From the NCBI GenBank assembly GCA_002118135.1, contig BDIU01000369.1, positions 1 through 64,000 of the forward strand: a stretch of DNA of 64,000 bases. Reading direction: 5' to 3'. Positions 60,052 through 64,000 of the stretch are shown piece after piece (positions within the stretch are counted from its first letter, which is position 1; every line of letters starts with the position of its first letter). The DNA is from Trebouxia sp. TZW2008. Lineage: Eukaryota > Chlorophyta > Trebouxiophyceae > Trebouxiales > Trebouxiaceae. The translations under genes were made by a program, and so were the position numbers. The notes below the pieces were generated by a model. The model had not been told where the DNA came from, made no database searches, and worked only from the letters and a program-made list of their open reading frames with translations.

Positions 60052-61542
60052 TCATACTAGCTCTTCTTTGTCGACAGGTGTCAAAAGCTTCACAGGGATT
60101 GGCCCTTCAGTAAGCACCACACCATTTGATGACCTCCAAAAGGTGAACCCCTGTTTGAGAGCTTTGGCAAGGTTCAGCTTCAGAAACACCACGGCCCAAG
60201 TGTTGGTGCGCATGTGATGCAGCTCTGAGGCAAAGTGTATGTGTGTGCGTGCCATGCGCCGCAATTCACCTGTCTTCTGAATTGCCTCCAATCTGCATGC
60301 ACAGCAGCATCTGGACTCAGCTTAAATGCAATTGCGATCACAATTAATCCTGCATCACATTGACAATTTCAAATCTGCATGCATGAGTGCCTTTGAGGTG
60401 TAGCATGCAACATTGGCAGCATGCGGCATCTGCTGTATGTCAAAACACAGGCTATGTGCCAGCTTGTCAGCTCTGAAGACACATTTTGGCAGGAGGAAGC
60501 ACCAAACACAGGGCTGGTCCGAGTACTGTGCTGCTAGCATTCTTCACGCTACTGCATTACAACTTGGGTCAATGCAACAATCAATATACATATATGTTCA
60601 ACATCATAGGGACCCAACAGCACATGATACAGACAGTGTCAGGGTACATCAATACTAGAAAGGGAGTACACTGCAACCAGAATTGAAGCTGTCAATGTGC
60701 AACAAAGCAAATCAATGTTAGTCTCACCCCTGCCTGCCAGTCACGTGGACAGCAAAGGGAACTTGAGCAGCATCTGTGATAGGTTCTAATTGCAAATCCT
60801 CCACTGGGAATGAATGTCCTTGGTTGGCACGTATTTGTGGCGGCTGTCTGCTGTCGTCAATCGTGAACCTTTTCTGTATTTACAAACACGACAGGCCTTG
60901 CACAGTAGCACCATGCACAGAGACTACATGGGGGTGAAGCATGTTTGAGTTAGATCACTAGCTAGATTACTTGGATGAACATGTCAGGAGTAACAATGGT
61001 GAAAGGGATTGAGCAGATTAGAGTAGGTTGTTTGCAGGGCATCATGCTGTGCTATCATGACGTGCATGTCAGCAGCAGCATACCTTGGCATCGCATGACA
61101 CTACAGCCCTGATCTCAGACTCTGAGGGTCGTTGCTTCATGTGCAGCAGCAGCTCTGGTAGAGGCATACTACCATCAGTGGTCATGCCTAGCAGGACAAG
61201 TCACAGCCACTACACCATGTGCTGTTCAGAAAAACATACTGAGTCACACTGAGCAGCAGAAGGTTGCAAAGATGATGGGATGGCAATCACTTGGCATATG
61301 GGTGGGCATGCAAGCTTTTGAATGCCTGCATGACTGTCTCATCGAGTACATTTATGGGTAGATTCAACTGGGCTGGTGGGTTTGTAAAGGTGAAACTGCA
61401 GCTGATGCTCAGTGAGTCTCGAATAGGTCAAGCTAATAAGGGTGCTGTACGCACCCGATGGTGGCTTGTGTCGAAGCAGGTAGGAAAGCTCTTTGCTCAC
61501 ACGCACCATCCTGTCTGTACCAGACAAACAGGCGGTGGCCAT
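60052..61542 (-). CDS. TPT1: tRNA 2'-phosphotransferase (TPT1/KptA)
   Basis: Four exons: 61542-61455, 61187-61084, 60873-60728, 60292-60052. Phases close, giving 192 residues. An earlier in-frame ATG at 61584 is possible. The start of the fold, VSKELSYLLRHK, carries the Arg-His pair (24-25) of the family. Then come MTTDGSMPLPELLLHMKQ, IRAVVSCDAKKRFTID, IRANQGHSFPVEDL, FAVHVTGRQGLEAI, RRMARTHIHFA and FTFWRSSNGVVLTEG. TPT1 moves the splice-junction 2'-phosphate of spliced tRNA to NAD+, the last step of plant/fungal-type tRNA splicing. The protein is near the minimal KptA size. The usual GT before the third strand is VT here. Confidence 0.94.
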
Positions 61543-61878
61543 GACGGCAGTCCGCTGTCTGATCACTGCTTGTGAACTGCACATACTCGCTGTGCGCCAT
61601 GCGCATGCATTGCCTCCTGTCACGGGATCACACAAACTGCACTTGTGAGGCAAAGCGACTGCTGAGGCGGCAGAACTAGATGCGCGGCACTGCTGTCCGC
61701 ACTAAGCCGTTGACAGATCAGCGCACTGCACAAGCCAAGAAACGGATCGAGCGTTACACTCGGTTCCCGGATCTGCTGGCCCGATATCAACTGCAACAAC
61801 TCCGCTGCTTAGGGAAACCGCCTGGAGGAGTGTTTACCAGTCGACCTTTTTGTTGAATGCCGCAGCACTAGGGACGCA
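61543..61878. promoter_or_regulatory. Divergent promoter region, TPT1 and unknown gene
   Basis: 336 bp lie between divergent start codons. No recognised motif. Confidence 0.45.
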
Positions 61879-63780
61879 ATGGCCGCAAGCGGCCCGGATC
61901 TTGCCAATGCTGCCACGTTTGTGACGGTGCGTTCTGTTAGCTTGTGGGCAGTGTCGCATGATTGCTGCTGTGCAGAGCTTTGTGAACTCTTCAAGGTGCC
62001 TTCGGTCTCCTGCAGGTGCCGGGCCCGCTGGGTCTTGAGCAAGAGCAGCCTGAGGAAGCAGACCAGGCAAACTTGCAAGACACGCTTGACACATACAAGT
62101 ATGCCCTGCACGTACTTGTCCGTGCACAGTGCAGTCATGATGACACCGACCCACCTGACACGCGTTGTTTGAAACCACAGGGACACCTTGCAAGAGGCGG
62201 GTCATGCTCCAGCTGCGCATGGCTGGCTTCAGACTGCTTTGCAGACCAGAAGGGGGACAGCAGAACTGTACAGTCAGCTACAACAATATGTACAGAAGCC
62301 TGCATTTCTGCAGAAGCTCATAGCTGCTCGCTCACAGTCACAAGTGGTCGTTGCCACTGGTGAGACCAGCATGTCTGTTCACCAGGATGTTGCCCCAACC
62401 TGCCCAGACCAAAGGCATCCTCATGATGATGTCATGCAAGCTAGCTTCTGGGAGGAGCCTGTAGATGATGTAGCTGTGCCAAGTCCTGATGAGGTATGAA
62501 AGCTTCACTGGCCAATGTGCATAGGATGCTGCAAGCCGATGTCAAATACACATTTTTTGAAATCTTATGGTATTTGATTTGCCGCTATGTGCATTCATTG
62601 CGGCGTGCGTCACAGTGTATGTGTGCTGCAAATCTGATGGCGCCACACCAAGCATTCAATCTCACGTAGAGTGCTGCTGAGCTTGTGGTTGCCTCCAACT
62701 CAATTTCGCAGCTCTGTCCTGACCTTGAGCATCTGACATGTTGCTTGAGGCATATGCAGTGCTTAAGCATCTGGCAACAAGTGGACCTCCAGCCGCGTAG
62801 TTGCCTGCTTGTGATGGGAAGCAAAGGACTGTGCAAATTGTCACAGGATCTAGAAGGTCTAGTTGAGGAACAAGGTCTTGGTGGGTATGTGCTGGTAGAG
62901 AAGCAAGATGTCCTTGATGCTATCGGCACCTTTGTTGCAGCCTACCTGGCAACTGTACCAGAGGCTCAGAACATGAAGCCTGCAGAGCTGCAGCAAGCAC
63001 TCGGCTCTACATTCAGGGTATGCCTTTGCTGTCTGGTGTACAATTGAGCATGTGATGAAAGTTGTTGTGCAGTGTGTAAACTGATGCTCACGTGTTCCTA
63101 GAGCAGTTCAGAGTATGCCATTGCTGTCTTATGCATGCATCAGAGTGTTATGAGAACTGTTGTGCAGCGCGTGAAGTGATGCACACGTGTCCATAGAGTA
63201 GTTCAGGATAAGCCATTGCTGTCTTGTGCATATTTGTGCTGGTGATGGGATCTGCTGTGCAATACATCATCTGACACTTGTGTTTCTCTTTAGCAAGTGT
63301 GGCAGAATTCCCTGTACAGACACGGCATTGTGTGCATGCATTTTGCCTGGTATATGTTACAGCTGTACGGGAGAATGCAAGCACCTGCTGTCTAGCTGCC
63401 TTGCACCATGTATTGGCCTGCAAGATGCACAGTATTGTGCATGACGGTTTCAGAATGCTGCAGCACTTTGCATGCCACAGAAAGGATTTGGTTTGCGTGT
63501 CATAACCCACATTACTTGCAGGACCTGAGAAGAGGCAATGTACTCCTGCAGTGGAGTATGGTCTGCAGAAAGTACTGGGCTTGCGTGTCATAGCTTGAGT
63601 TTCTTGCAGGACTTGAGAAGAGGCAATGTGAGGAAGTTTTGGGAGTGGGGTCGCTGTGCCTACAGGTGCATTGCTTTCTCGTATGGAGCCTTCAGTGTGT
63701 ATGAAAACCCGTGGCTTGTGCGGGCTGTAGTCACTGCTCTTTGGACTGCTGGCAAGGTGATGTTGGGCTTGCTGATGTAA
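61879..63780 (+). CDS. Unrecognised protein with hydrophobic C-terminus
   Basis: Five exons: 61879-61926, 62016-62098, 62181-62493, 62670-63017, 63610-63780. Phases close, giving 320 residues. I do not recognise the family. The N-terminal half is helical and Gln-rich (LEQEQPEEADQANLQDTLDT), followed by an acidic linker (EEPVDDVAVPSPDE). The C-terminal part looks conserved: KQDVLDAIGTFVAAYLATVP, NMKPAELQQALGSTFR, GNVRKFWEWGRCAYRCIAFS and NPWLVRAVVTALWTAGKVM, ending in a hydrophobic helix that could anchor to or lie on a membrane. It is divergent from TPT1. Introns 4 and 5 sides carry tandem copies of the exon boundaries. Confidence 0.82.
63018..63240 (+). repeat. Tandem copies of the exon 4 donor region
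   Basis: TTCAGGGTATGCCTTTGCTG at 63011 recurs as TTCAGAGTATGCCATTGCTG at about 63107 and TTCAGGATAAGCCATTGCTG at about 63202, with matching intron sequence between. The period is about 95 bp, downstream of the used donor. Confidence 0.85.
63515..63560 (+). repeat. Upstream copy of exon 5 start
   Basis: TTACTTGCAGGACCTGAGAA then GAGGCAATGTACTCCTGC copies the acceptor and start of exon 5 (63601-63630), followed by the same GCTTGCGTGTCATA-type intron text found before each copy. Confidence 0.88.
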
Positions 63781-64000
63781 ACTGGATCCAACACTGTCAG
63801 TTGGGAAGGCTTCAGCTGGACAGTCTTGAATTTGGGACTGATCAGATCACAGCACATGCCTCAACACATCTGTTAACAGAGGTGTCTGAGACTCAAAGGC
63901 CAGTTGTTCATCTGAACATCTGCAACACCACTCAGAACTGTACACACGACTCTCTTCAAAATTTGGGAAGCTTTGTGCCATACATTTCGCAACTAGGCTC
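63781..64000 (+). other. 3' flank of the last gene
   Basis: 220 bp after the stop to the window edge. No feature is recognised. Confidence 0.4.

Noticed and set aside
1..64000. CRISPR arrays, insertion sequences or prokaryotic operons
   Set aside because: No regularly spaced identical repeats with unique spacers, no transposase frame, and all real genes are spliced eukaryotic genes.

Overview
This window is nuclear DNA from a eukaryote, most likely a green alga (Chlorophyta, trebouxiophyte-like; the species cannot be read from the sequence). Genes are split into many short exons by GT-AG introns. The gene content is plant-like: a DEX1-type exine protein, a DA1-type LIM peptidase, a thylakoid-lumen PsbP-domain protein with a bipartite transit peptide, a chloroplast lipase of the PLIP type, and a SKP1 ending in the plant-style ENQWAFE. 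I found no CRISPR array, no prokaryotic operon, no clear tRNA or rRNA, and no intact transposon.

Thirteen protein genes can be modelled, twelve of them with exon phases that close exactly from ATG to stop. In order: DEX1-like (+, 208-7770); PLIP-like lipase (-, 8430-12211); WRAP53/TCAB1 (-, 13677-17818); RRP12 (+, 18028-31365); YVH1/DUSP12-like phosphatase (+, 31861-33715); PsbP-domain protein (+, 34084-35867); SKP1 (-, 36906-37647); PRKRIP1-like (+, 38237-39698); CENP-V/GFA-fold protein (-, 40430-40911); LIM/DA1-type peptidase with WW domains (+, 41355-48183); AWS-SET histone methyltransferase whose model is broken (-, about 49005-58152); tRNA 2'-phosphotransferase TPT1 (-, 60052-61542); and a protein I do not recognise (+, 61879-63780). 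TCAB1 and RRP12 are divergent across 209 bp. RRP12 is followed by YVH1 on the same strand, so three genes linked to snoRNA or ribosome maturation lie side by side.

The most unusual feature is a pattern repeated through the introns. Short segments of about 50-220 bp that span an exon-intron boundary have been duplicated in tandem one to several times. The copies are now decayed pseudo-exons inside introns. I count about seventeen cases in five genes. In every case copies holding an exon's 5' end lie upstream of the working exon, and copies holding its 3' end lie downstream. That is the only arrangement in which splicing (first donor to last acceptor) hides the duplication.

A second highlight is the DA1-type protein. 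It has six LIM domains, and its peptidase domain is split by a cluster of three WW-type segments, an arrangement I do not know from plant DA1. Other points of interest are three phase-supported GC-AG introns, a 165-bp fold-back element in the TCAB1 3' flank, and a SET gene with a one-base frameshift in the SET core, a palindromic 17-base frame breaker and an in-frame stop.
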